Source of the DNA: an uncultured Clostridia bacterium | GTDB taxonomy: Bacteria > Bacillota > Clostridia > TANB77 > CAG-508 | Length of the DNA: 32,885 nucleotides | Direction: 5' to 3' | Assembly: GCA_944389475.1 (NCBI GenBank) | Contig: CALXMM010000019.1 | Coordinates: 1-32,885 of the forward strand | Part shown: positions 24,470-32,288 of the stretch, piece after piece | Layout: each line of letters begins with the position of its first letter | Position numbering within the stretch: the first letter of the stretch is position 1 | Made by a program: the position numbers and the translations under genes | Notes under the pieces: generated by a model | The model's database searches: none | Told to the model about the DNA's origin: nothing | What the model saw: only the letters and a program-made list of their open reading frames with translations

Positions 24470-26191
24470 ATGGCTTTTGATGGAATAACAACAAAATCAA
24501 TTTCTTATGAATTACAACACTCTATACTTGGAGGAAAAATAAATAAAATTTTTGAACCAAACAAAAACGAAATCATACTTGGAATATACGCAAATGGAAA
24601 AAATTATGCATTAAATATTTGTATAGATTCTAATTTATATAGAATACATTTAACGACAAATTCTAAACCCAATCCACTTAATGCACCTAATTTTTGTATG
24701 CTACTTAGAAAACATTTAATTGGATATAAAATAAAATCAATTTCTTCTGATGATAATCTAGAAAGAATTGTAAAAATTGAATTAGAAGGGTATAACGAAT
24801 TGAGTGATTTAACTACTAAATATTTAATAGTTGAATTAATGGGTAAACATAGTAATATTATCTTATTAAATGATAAATTATTTATTATAGATAGCTTAAG
24901 GCATTTAGATACAACTTCTAAATCTTATAGGGATATATTACCTGCTCATGAGTATATTCGACCAGATAATAATAAACATAATTTTTATGATATAAATTCA
25001 TCCGAAGTTTTATATAATTTACTTTTAGAAAATAAAATTACCAATTTAACTAATTTCTTAGTAAATTATTTTACTGGATTTAGCAAACCATTTGTAAAAA
25101 ATATATTAAAAAAATTAAATATAAATAATAATGAATTTTCAAAAGAAAATATACTTACACTATATGATTATATTTCTAAAATTCTTAATAATTTAGATAG
25201 TAGCAATATTTCTTTGGTTAACTATTATAACGAAAAAGGAAAAGCTGATTATGTAATAGATTTAATTCCAAAGAAATCAGACTTAGATATTAATTTTTTT
25301 ATTGATGATTTTTATTATAATAAAGAAATTAATAATAACTTTGTATCATACAGAAATAATTTATTAAAATTAATCTCACATATTTTAAAAAAATATTCAC
25401 TAAGATTAGCTAGTATTAATAGTAAACTTACTGAATGTGCTAATAAAGATAAATATAAATTATATGGTGAATTAATAACAGCTAATTTATATAAAATTCC
25501 AAAAAATTATAATTTGGATAAGATAGAATTAGAAAATTACTATGATAATAATTTACCTATAGTAATTCCTTTAGATAATACAATTTCAGTTGCAAATAAT
25601 GCAAAAAAATATTTTAAAAAATATAATAAGTTGAAAAATGCACTCGAAATTGTAACTCTTCAAAAAAAAGAAACTGAAGAAGAATTGCAATATATAGAAA
25701 GCATTATATATGAATTAGAATATACAAAAGATATTCAAGAAGTTAATGATATTTACAATGAAATAAGTGAAAATCCAATATTTAAAGATTACATTCAAAC
25801 TAATAATAAACCTGATAATAAAAAAGAATCTAATGTATCCGCTCCTAGAGAATATCATATAGATGGATATACCGTTTTAGTTGGAAAAAATAACAAGCAG
25901 AATGATTATCTTACAACAAAAATAGCATCAAAAGATGATATTTGGTTTCATACAAAAGACATTCATGGAAGTCATGTAATTTTAAAGAATCCATCTTCAA
26001 GCATTTCAAAAGATGTATTAATAAAATGTGCTAAACTTGCTGCATATTATAGCAAGGCAAGACTTTCAACAAATGTTCCCGTAGATTATTGCTATGTTAA
26101 ATACGTAAAAAAGCCTAATGGCAGTAAGCCAGGAATGGTAATTTATTCAAATAACAAAACTTTATATGTAAATCCTTCCATAGAGGAATAA
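24470..26191 (+). CDS. rqcH: RqcH (NFACT family) ribosome quality control factor
   Basis: A 573-residue NFACT protein. It starts with the family block MAFDGITTKSISYEL, and the NFACT-N domain includes LERIV in the DR-motif position (about residue 98-103). A helical coiled-coil middle follows (about 370-450). The NFACT-R domain near the C-terminus has DIWFHTKDIHGSHVILK (about 497-513). RqcH binds the obstructed large subunit and recruits tRNA-Ala to add alanine tails to stalled chains. Length is normal. It is monocistronic; homologues were once named fibronectin-binding proteins. Confidence 0.95.
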   Translation: MAFDGITTKSISYELQHSILGGKINKIFEPNKNEIILGIYANGKNYALNICIDSNLYRIHLTTNSKPNPLNAPNFCMLLRKHLIGYKIKSISSDDNLERIVKIELEGYNELSDLTTKYLIVELMGKHSNIILLNDKLFIIDSLRHLDTTSKSYRDILPAHEYIRPDNNKHNFYDINSSEVLYNLLLENKITNLTNFLVNYFTGFSKPFVKNILKKLNINNNEFSKENILTLYDYISKILNNLDSSNISLVNYYNEKGKADYVIDLIPKKSDLDINFFIDDFYYNKEINNNFVSYRNNLLKLISHILKKYSLRLASINSKLTECANKDKYKLYGELITANLYKIPKNYNLDKIELENYYDNNLPIVIPLDNTISVANNAKKYFKKYNKLKNALEIVTLQKKETEEELQYIESIIYELEYTKDIQEVNDIYNEISENPIFKDYIQTNNKPDNKKESNVSAPREYHIDGYTVLVGKNNKQNDYLTTKIASKDDIWFHTKDIHGSHVILKNPSSSISKDVLIKCAKLAAYYSKARLSTNVPVDYCYVKYVKKPNGSKPGMVIYSNNKTLYVNPSIEE

Positions 26192-26240
26192 ATACTATTA
26201 ATATTATCCAAAATATAGAGTTTTAAAAAAGTTAAAATAC

Positions 26241-26256
26241 CTACGGAAATCCGTAG
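26241..26256. other. Small hairpin after rqcH
   Basis: CTACGG and CCGTAG pair around AAAT. The T-run lies on the minus-strand side only, so it is a poor terminator for rqcH, though no other is seen before the ppaC promoter. Confidence 0.4.
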
Positions 26257-26262
26257 AAAATA

Positions 26263-26291
26263 TTGACTTATACATAATTTTCGTGTATAAT
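26263..26291 (+). promoter_or_regulatory. Promoter of ppaC
   Basis: TTGACT (26263-26268) and a perfect TATAAT (26286-26291) are separated by 17 bases. Transcription would start near 26298 and leave a leader of about 145 bases. Confidence 0.75.
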
Positions 26292-26297
26292 AGTTTA

Positions 26298-26425
26298 TGT
26301 AAAGTGTTTTATTTAGCTACCTCGAAATCTTTGATTTCATAAAGGTGCTATAATTGTTCGAAACCCATAATTGTGTGTTCGAAATTTTAGATTTTGCACA
26401 CACAATTTATATTTTTAGAGAATTT
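26298..26425 (+). promoter_or_regulatory. Structured leader of ppaC, possible attenuator
   Basis: The leader holds a long hairpin (26314-26352: outer TAGC/GCTA, inner GAAATC/GATTTC around TTT). A second stem AATTGTGTG/CACACAATT (26369-26377 with 26399-26407) precedes TATATTTTTA. A copy of ATAATTG at 26350-26356 could compete for the second stem. I could not match it to a known riboswitch class; the fluoride class, often linked to pyrophosphatases, does not fit. Confidence 0.4.
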
Positions 26426-26442
26426 ATTAAGGAGGAACTCAT

Positions 26443-27369
26443 ATGATGAAAGAAGTATTAATTTTTGGACACAAAAATCCAGATACAGATTCTATTACAT
26501 CATCATTAGTAATGGAAAATTTAGAAAAAAAATTAGGAAATAAAAATGTAAAAGCAGTTAGATTAGGCAATGTAAATAAAGAAACTCAATATGTTCTTAA
26601 TTATCTTGGTATAGAAGCACCAGAATTAATTAGTTCCGTAGATGATAATCAAGAAGTAATTCTAGTTGACCATAATGAAGCTAGTCAATCAGCTGATAAT
26701 ATTAATAATGCTAAGGTATTAAAAGTTATAGATCACCATGCAATTAATTTCGCTACATCAACACCTTTATACTACAGAGCTGAACCAGTTGGATGTACAG
26801 CTACAGTTTTATACAAAATGTATAAAGAAAATGATGTAGAAATAGATAAAAAAATTGCTTCTTTAATGTTAAGTGCAATTGCTTCTGATACATTACTTTT
26901 AAAATCTCCAACAACTACAGAAGAAGATAAAAAAGTTGTAAAAAAATTAGAAGAAATCTCTGGCCTTGACATTTCTGTTTATGGTTTAGATATGTTAAAA
27001 TCTGGTACTGATATTAGTGATTATACTCCAGAACAAGTTATTAATATCGATTGTAAATTATTTGAAAAAGGTAATAAGAAATTTAGAATTGCCCAAGTAA
27101 ATACAGCTGATTTGGATTCAATCTTTAAAAATCAAGCATATTATGAAAAAGCAATCAATGATGATATTAAAAAAGAAAACTTAGACTTATATGTATTTGC
27201 TGCAACAGATATAATTAATTCTAATTCAAAAATTATTTCTTTAGGAAATGATGCACCAGTCGTAGAAAAAGCTTTTGGTGTTTCTGTTGATAATAATACA
27301 GCAATGCTAGAAAATGTTGTTTCTAGAAAGAAACAAATTTTACCTAATATATTAAATAATTTGGAATAA
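26443..27369 (+). CDS. ppaC: Manganese-dependent inorganic pyrophosphatase, family II
   Basis: A 308-residue DHH/DHHA2 enzyme. Motifs are HKNPDTDS (10-17), VDHNE (75-79), DHH (97-99) and the substrate-binding SRKKQ (294-298). It hydrolyses pyrophosphate with Mn or Co and is usually much faster than family I. There is no CBS insert. AAGGAGG lies 7 bases before the first of two ATG codons. It has its own strong promoter, a structured leader and two downstream hairpins. Its presence with ppa at 16322 gives the organism both PPase families. Confidence 0.96.
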   Translation: MMKEVLIFGHKNPDTDSITSSLVMENLEKKLGNKNVKAVRLGNVNKETQYVLNYLGIEAPELISSVDDNQEVILVDHNEASQSADNINNAKVLKVIDHHAINFATSTPLYYRAEPVGCTATVLYKMYKENDVEIDKKIASLMLSAIASDTLLLKSPTTTEEDKKVVKKLEEISGLDISVYGLDMLKSGTDISDYTPEQVINIDCKLFEKGNKKFRIAQVNTADLDSIFKNQAYYEKAINDDIKKENLDLYVFAATDIINSNSKIISLGNDAPVVEKAFGVSVDNNTAMLENVVSRKKQILPNILNNLE

Positions 27370-27383
27370 AATTGTCAATTATA

Positions 27384-27475
27384 GTTGTTAAAGATATCCT
27401 AGGTCTCTTTAACAATATAGTTTTTATATATTATAATGAAGACTACTGAATAGAAATTCAGTAGCCTTTGTTTTT
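27384..27475 (+). terminator. Two hairpins after ppaC
   Basis: The first is a perfect 10-base stem TTGTTAAAGA/TCTTTAACAA with loop TATCCTAGGTC. The second, CTACTGAAT/ATTCAGTAG (27443-27451 with 27456-27464), is followed by CCTTTGTTTTT and looks like the true terminator. A TATAAT (27430-27435) between them could start a short transcript ending there. Confidence 0.75.
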
Positions 27476-27507
27476 GCTTATTTTATATGAATTTATGTTA
27501 ATCGTAT

Positions 27508-27585
27508 GAACTTTAAGCCACCATCGAAATCTTTGATTTCGTGTTGGTGGGCTATATGCAAAGCTAAGGTCCATCCCTAAAGTTC
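27508..27585. repeat. Foldable element sharing a core with the ppaC leader
   Basis: The outer arms GAACTTTA (27508-27515) and TAAAGTTC (27578-27585) are inverted copies. Inside, CCACCA/TGGTGG (27518-27523 with 27545-27550) encloses GAAATC/GATTTC around TTT. The 17 bases 27524-27540 are identical to 26322-26338, and flanks (AGCYACC before, GGTG and CTATA after) are similar. It touches the stop codon of the alcohol dehydrogenase. No T-run follows on either strand. Confidence 0.6.
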
Positions 27586-27586
27586 A

Positions 27587-28750
27587 TTACATAGCTTGTC
27601 TATATAATTCTATGAAATCCTCTCTTGTTACTTCTCTTGGATTTCCTGGTTTACATGGGTCTTGCATTGCTTTGTCTGCAAGCATTCCAAAGTCTTCTTC
27701 TTTTACTCCAACATCTCTTAAAGTTTGTGTTATTCCTACTGATTTTGATAATTCTGATATTTTCCATACAAATGTATTTATAACATCTTGGTCATTCAAA
27801 TGTTCTGCATCTGGTCTACCTATATGAATTAATATTTCTCTAAATCTTTGTGCTGTTGCTGGATCTTGTCCATTAAATCTCATAACTGTTGGTAATAAAA
27901 TAGCATTTGCTAAACCATGTGGCGTATCATATACAGCTCCTAATTGATGTGCCATAGAATGTACTATTCCTAAACCAACATTTGAGAATCCCATTCCTGC
28001 AATATATTGTGCTAATCCCATTTTATCTATTGCAGCTTGATTTTTTTCATTAACTGCTGCTGGTAAATATTTAAATATTAATTCTATAGCTCTCATATGG
28101 AACATATCTGACATTGTATTATGTGCTTTTGTAATATATCCTTCTACTGCATGTGTTAAAGCATCCATTCCTGTTGAAGAAGCCATTGATTTTGGTAATG
28201 TTGACATAAGTTCTGTATCTACTATTGCAACTAGTGGTATATCATGTGGGTCAACACATACCATTTTTATTTCTCTTTCTTCATCTGTTATAACATAATT
28301 TATTGTAACTTCTGCAGCTGTTCCATGTGTTGTAGGAAGTGCTATTAAAGGCATTCCTTTGTTTACTGTATTAGAGTTTCCATTTAAAGAAACAATATCT
28401 GCTCTATCAGGATTTGTCATAACTATGGAAATTCCCTTTGCAGTATCTATACTAGATCCTCCTCCTACTGCAACAATAACATCTGCTTCATAATCCTTAC
28501 AAACTTTAACACCATCTAATACATTTTTTATTGTTGGATTAGGTTTTACATCACTATATACTGTATATTCTATACCTGCTTCATCTAATTTGTCCGTTAC
28601 TTTTTTAGTTAAACCTATTTCGAATAATGATTTATCTGTAACAACTAAGACTTTTTTATAACCTCTATTTTTTATTTCCTCTGGTAAAACCTCCCTTGCT
28701 CCAAATCCAAAATATGATGTTTCATTTAAGACAAATTTTTCTATTGACAT
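27587..28750 (-). CDS. Iron-containing alcohol dehydrogenase
   Basis: A 387-residue group III alcohol dehydrogenase. The N-terminal Rossmann part has VGGGSSIDTAKGI (about 96-108). The iron-binding part has DALTHAVEGY (Asp and His ligands, about 196-205) and the HSMAHQLGAVYDTPHG signature (about 263-278). Such enzymes reduce aldehydes or oxidise alcohols with NAD(P)H, typically in fermentation (butanol, 1,3-propanediol or lactaldehyde branch); the exact substrate is not readable. It has its own TTGAGA-17-TATAAT promoter and an AGGAGG site, and no operon partner. Confidence 0.93.
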   Translation of the reverse strand: MSIEKFVLNETSYFGFGAREVLPEEIKNRGYKKVLVVTDKSLFEIGLTKKVTDKLDEAGIEYTVYSDVKPNPTIKNVLDGVKVCKDYEADVIVAVGGGSSIDTAKGISIVMTNPDRADIVSLNGNSNTVNKGMPLIALPTTHGTAAEVTINYVITDEEREIKMVCVDPHDIPLVAIVDTELMSTLPKSMASSTGMDALTHAVEGYITKAHNTMSDMFHMRAIELIFKYLPAAVNEKNQAAIDKMGLAQYIAGMGFSNVGLGIVHSMAHQLGAVYDTPHGLANAILLPTVMRFNGQDPATAQRFREILIHIGRPDAEHLNDQDVINTFVWKISELSKSVGITQTLRDVGVKEEDFGMLADKAMQDPCKPGNPREVTREDFIELYRQAM

Positions 28751-28782
28751 CTTAATTCCTCCTTTGTATTTTTTATATATTG

Positions 28783-28811
28783 ATTATAACAATAACTTTT
28801 TATTTTCTCAA
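28783..28811 (-). promoter_or_regulatory. Promoter of the alcohol dehydrogenase
   Basis: On the minus strand TTGAGA (28806-28811) and TATAAT (28783-28788) are 17 bases apart, about 32 bases before the ATG. Confidence 0.65.
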
Positions 28812-28891
28812 TTGTTTCTTAAAATTTTTTTCTTACACATAAAAAACCCTTTTAAATTAATCATTTTAGCCGTTATCTTTATGTAAAAAAA

Positions 28892-28920
28892 TTGAAAAAA
28901 TTGTTAATTTATGCTATAAT
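28892..28920 (+). promoter_or_regulatory. Promoter of the GC-rich orphan gene
   Basis: TTGAAA (28892-28897) and TATAAT (28915-28920) are 17 bases apart, 42 bases before the ATG. The promoter has host-like AT-rich composition, unlike the gene it serves. Confidence 0.7.
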
Positions 28921-28962
28921 AGAATTGTATTTACAAACAACAATGTATAAGGAGAATTACTG

Positions 28963-29562
28963 ATGGAATATTCACCGGTTACTCACAATCCTATTGTTAT
29001 GTCGACCAAGTGGATCAATCCCGCTTATTTGCATAACAATGGTATTGAACCTGAGGAGCTTCATCCACGTGTAAATCACAATATTGGGGATCAAAACCCT
29101 GATGTTGCTTTTTGCAATGGTGTTTTTGAACAGATTAATGCACAAGTTGAATTCGCCAACATTTTTGGTAATTTTGCTTTGCGCCTTATGAAGATTCATT
29201 ACACTCATGAGCAAATGCTGAGATTCGATTTTGATTATGAATCTTTTGATGAATTCCAGAGAGACTTTTTCGAGCGAGTTGATGCTTTTTATTATTGGCT
29301 CGTTCAAGATCCGGATTATGCAATGCTTGATGATATGGAATATCTTGAGTTGTCTCATGATGACACAGGTATTCCAAGTAGCATCAAGTTTTTGGTTGCT
29401 CACAACAAGCTTCTTTGGAGCAAAATCATTGAGATTCACAAGGATTTCTCTGCAATTTGCAACGATATCAAGCTCCCGGCCAGCTCCACCACTTCTCAAG
29501 AACTACATGAAATCTACCAAAGGATTTCTGTTCTTAAAGAGAAGTATGTGGTTCTCCGCTAA
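28963..29562 (+). CDS. Orphan protein of unknown function with foreign base composition
   Basis: A 199-residue soluble, mostly helical protein rich in His, Phe, Tyr and Asp, with no signal peptide, membrane helix or motif I know. The N-terminus reads MEYSPVTHNPIVMSTKWINP. Codon use differs sharply from all neighbours: CTT, GAG, AAG, CGC, CTC and GCC codons are frequent. By eye GC is near 40 percent against under 30 percent around it. It has an intact promoter, an AAGGAG site and a strong terminator, so it is expressed as a single gene. Recent transfer or insertion of a ready-made cassette is inferred. Its long minus-strand frame (28972-29499) is a composition artefact. Confidence 0.75.
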   Translation: MEYSPVTHNPIVMSTKWINPAYLHNNGIEPEELHPRVNHNIGDQNPDVAFCNGVFEQINAQVEFANIFGNFALRLMKIHYTHEQMLRFDFDYESFDEFQRDFFERVDAFYYWLVQDPDYAMLDDMEYLELSHDDTGIPSSIKFLVAHNKLLWSKIIEIHKDFSAICNDIKLPASSTTSQELHEIYQRISVLKEKYVVLR

Positions 29563-29590
29563 GTAAAACCATCTTTTGCTTAGTGTTCAA

Positions 29591-29623
29591 AAGAGCTCTC
29601 TTTATAGAGAGCTCTTCCTTTTT
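29591..29623 (+). terminator. Strong terminator of the orphan gene
   Basis: A perfect 11-base stem (29591-29601 with 29606-29616) with a 4-base loop is followed by CCTTTTT. It lies about 30 bases after the stop. Confidence 0.9.
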
Positions 29624-29629
29624 GGTTAT

Positions 29630-30526
29630 TTAATTATCTCTAGTATATTCATCTTGTTGCATTTTATGATTATTCTTTTCTGCTATGTATAATTCCTTTA
29701 AATTTTCTACATAAGGCATTAATGTTGGTGCATTTTCAGAAAAGATTGTATATATGACATCATATTCCTTTGAAAATCTTTCTATAAAATTTTTATAAAA
29801 TGTGTCTCTTCCAAATTGAACAGCCTCTATTGGATTCTTAAACTCTTTTCCCTCTGAAGAATAAAATGGTTCCGGTCTGTCTTCTCCTCTTCTATAAACT
29901 GTTGCATGGTCATATAAACCTTGTCTTTCAAACTCTTCTAAGGTTATTAAAAAATTATCATAAGATGCATCGTGCACACTTTTAGGAACCCATCTAGGTT
30001 CTGTTTTACTAATTAGTTGCATAGCATATCTTAAAAATGTAGATGTATAACTTTCTAATTTTGGAACAGACATTAATTCCAAATCTATCTCAAATCCAGC
30101 TTCTCTATATTCTTTTGCCATTTTTACGAAACCTGAAGTTGACCTCATTGTTCCTTCATAAATAAGATTTAATTTGTTTTCTTTGCAATAATCCCTTATT
30201 TCTTGATTTGCTCTATCCGCATCTGGTAACAACGCTAAATGTATATCTTTATTATTTTGTTTACTAGCTAATTCAAAATTTGGGTGCATTGACCTTATTA
30301 TGTCATAATCTAATATTACTGCATTATAACTTACTTTTTTATTGATTTCTGGAATTAATCTAGATTTTCCGGCTCCAGCTTGTCCTGCAACAAAAAATAA
30401 TTTTGGCCTTTCTTGAGATTCTTTCCCAGTTGTAAAAAATAGATTAGCTGCATGATAATATTTTTGATATTCTTCTTCTGTAAGTTTGTATTTTGCTTGT
30501 AACAATTCTATTTCTTTTTGTTCCAT
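29630..30526 (-). CDS. Zeta-type toxin kinase
   Basis: A 298-residue P-loop kinase of the zeta/PezT family. The Walker A motif is GQAGAGKS (48-55). The catalytic LDYDIIRSMHP (72-82) holds the Asp expected to activate the substrate and the conserved Arg. IYEGTMRS follows at about 127. Zeta toxins phosphorylate UDP-GlcNAc and so block peptidoglycan synthesis; other members of this fold use other nucleotide sugars or nucleotides. It overlaps the end of the small gene at 30508 by 19 bases, which acts as antitoxin by position. The antitoxin-before-toxin order is that of epsilon-zeta pairs. Confidence 0.88.
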   Translation of the reverse strand: MEQKEIELLQAKYKLTEEEYQKYYHAANLFFTTGKESQERPKLFFVAGQAGAGKSRLIPEINKKVSYNAVILDYDIIRSMHPNFELASKQNNKDIHLALLPDADRANQEIRDYCKENKLNLIYEGTMRSTSGFVKMAKEYREAGFEIDLELMSVPKLESYTSTFLRYAMQLISKTEPRWVPKSVHDASYDNFLITLEEFERQGLYDHATVYRRGEDRPEPFYSSEGKEFKNPIEAVQFGRDTFYKNFIERFSKEYDVIYTIFSENAPTLMPYVENLKELYIAEKNNHKMQQDEYTRDN

Positions 30527-30726
30527 TTTGTACTTTCTCCCACATATTTTTTTATTATCTCTTTATTTCCTTTATAAATTTCATCCCTATCTAAAATTAG
30601 TTCTTTTATTTTTTGCTTTATCTTTGGATCCCTAGTTTTCTCATATTCCAAAGATAATTTTCCTACATCTTGTGCAATCTTTTCTTGTGCAACTTCTATT
30701 CCAACTTCATTTAACAAAAAATCCAT
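30508..30726 (-). CDS. Putative epsilon/PezA-like antitoxin of the zeta toxin
   Basis: A 72-residue, charged, all-helical protein (MDFLLNEVGIEVAQEKIAQD at the start, KKYVGESTKWNKKK at the end). Size, charge and position fit a zeta-neutralising antitoxin without a DNA-binding domain, like epsilon. I do not see a specific family motif. It overlaps the toxin by 19 bases, giving tight coupling. An AAAGGAGAA site and a promoter at 30749-30777 precede it. Confidence 0.7.
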   Translation of the reverse strand: MDFLLNEVGIEVAQEKIAQDVGKLSLEYEKTRDPKIKQKIKELILDRDEIYKGNKEIIKKYVGESTKWNKKK

Positions 30727-30748
30727 ATTTTTCTCCTTTTTGCAAATA

Positions 30749-30777
30749 ATTATATCACTAAATAATAATATTTACAA
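30749..30777 (-). promoter_or_regulatory. Promoter of the toxin-antitoxin pair
   Basis: On the minus strand TTGTAA (30772-30777) and TATAAT (30749-30754) are 17 bases apart, about 23 bases before the antitoxin start. No repeated operator is seen, in line with an antitoxin lacking a DNA-binding domain. Confidence 0.6.
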
Positions 30778-30823
30778 TTCCTTTTTCCCCTAAGAGCCGC
30801 CTTTTCTAAATATAATAATTAAT

Positions 30824-32248
30824 TTAGTATTTTACCTCTTCTAAACAATCTTTTTCTATTTCCTTTGGAACTTTAATTGGATATTTTCCAGTAAAACATC
30901 CATAGCAAAAATCATCTATTTTACAATTTTTAGAAATTTCTTTCAAATTATCCATGCTTAAATATTCTAAAGAATCTGCACCAATTTCTTTTTCAATCTC
31001 TTCTTTTGTCATCTTGTTTGCAATAAGAGCATCTTTTTTATCTACATCTGTACCAAAATAACATACTCCTACAAATGCTGGTGATGCTACTCTTATATGT
31101 ACTTCTTTAGCCCCTGCATCTTTTAAGGTTTTTATAATTTTCGTTATAGTAGTTCCTCTAACAATGGAATCATCTACTAAAACAATTTTCTTTCCTTTAA
31201 CAGTTTCCTTTAACGGATTTAATTTTAATGCTACCAAATCTTTTCTTTTGCTTTGTGCATTTTGTATAAAGGTCCTTCCAATATATTTACTTTTTGTAAA
31301 TACCATATCATATGGTATATGTGATTCTTTAGAATATCCTAAAGCAGCATCCAATCCCGAATCTGGAACACCGGCTACAATATCAGCCTCCACTGGTGCT
31401 TGCCTAGCCAAACATCTTCCTGCATTTTCTCTAAATATATGTACATTAATTCCATCTATTATAGAATCTGGTCTGGCAAAATAAATATATTCAAAAATAC
31501 ACATTCCTTTTCTTTCATTTGGCATAAATTTTTCACTTTTAACAGTATTGTTTGTAACAACAACTACTTCTCCTGGTTCTATATCTCTTTCGAATTTTGC
31601 ACCTGTTATATCTAACGCACAACTTTCTGAAGCAAAAACAATATCCTTTCCTAGTTTTCCCATACATAAAGGTCTAAATCCTTGAGGGTCTCTAACAGCA
31701 ATTAGTTTTTGAGGAGATAATATTAATAATGAATAGGCTCCTTTTATAATCCTCATTGTATTTTTTACAGCTTCTTCTATTGAATTTGTCTTAATCCTTT
31801 CTCTTACAATAATATGACAAATTACCTCCGTATCACTTGTTGTTGTAAATATTGCACCCTCATCCTCTAATTTTCTTTTTAATTCTAAAGCATTTATAAT
31901 ATTACCATTATGAACTATTGCTAAATTTCCTTTTTTATGTCTTACAACCATGGGCTGTGCATTTTCTTTTTTGCTAACTCCTGTAGTAGAATATCGTACA
32001 TGGCCAATTGCCATTTTTCCAGTTGGTAAAGAATTTTGAATATGTTTTGTAAATACTTCTGAAACTAATCCTAAATCCTTATGAAAATGTATTATTCCAT
32101 TTTTATTAACAGCAATACCACAGCTTTCTTCTCCTCTATGCTGAAGTCCTGATAGTCCTACACAAACTGGTGTTACAACATCTTCATTATCTTTCATTCC
32201 ATATATCCCATAAATTCCACATTCTTCCTTTATTTTTTCTCCAAACAT
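30824..32248 (-). CDS. purF: Amidophosphoribosyltransferase (first step of purine synthesis)
   Basis: A 474-residue enzyme that makes 5-phosphoribosylamine from PRPP and glutamine. I chose the ATG at 32248, which gives MFGEKIKEECGIYGIYG with the catalytic Cys10 exposed after propeptide removal and a GAGAG site 8 bases upstream. A reading from 32272 adds eight residues without a ribosome site. The glutaminase domain (10-235), the PRPP motif IVLVDDSIVRGTT (about 350) and the Fe-S cysteines in CKIDDFCYGC near the C-terminus are visible. It follows purD in the same direction, so it is part of a pur operon entering from the right. No clear terminator follows it. Confidence 0.97.
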   Translation of the reverse strand: MFGEKIKEECGIYGIYGMKDNEDVVTPVCVGLSGLQHRGEESCGIAVNKNGIIHFHKDLGLVSEVFTKHIQNSLPTGKMAIGHVRYSTTGVSKKENAQPMVVRHKKGNLAIVHNGNIINALELKRKLEDEGAIFTTTSDTEVICHIIVRERIKTNSIEEAVKNTMRIIKGAYSLLILSPQKLIAVRDPQGFRPLCMGKLGKDIVFASESCALDITGAKFERDIEPGEVVVVTNNTVKSEKFMPNERKGMCIFEYIYFARPDSIIDGINVHIFRENAGRCLARQAPVEADIVAGVPDSGLDAALGYSKESHIPYDMVFTKSKYIGRTFIQNAQSKRKDLVALKLNPLKETVKGKKIVLVDDSIVRGTTITKIIKTLKDAGAKEVHIRVASPAFVGVCYFGTDVDKKDALIANKMTKEEIEKEIGADSLEYLSMDNLKEISKNCKIDDFCYGCFTGKYPIKVPKEIEKDCLEEVKY

Positions 32249-32288
32249 TTTCATTACTCTCTTTCTATTCATATTTTAATATTAAAAA

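Noticed and set aside
26298..26442. Fluoride, manganese (yybP-ykoY) or c-di-GMP riboswitch in the ppaC leader
   Set aside because: The conserved cores of these classes are not present; only unspecific hairpins are seen.
28972..29499. 175-codon open frame on the minus strand, inside the GC-rich orphan gene
   Set aside because: It has no ribosome site or promoter and is a by-product of the unusual composition of the plus-strand gene, which has promoter, ribosome site and terminator.
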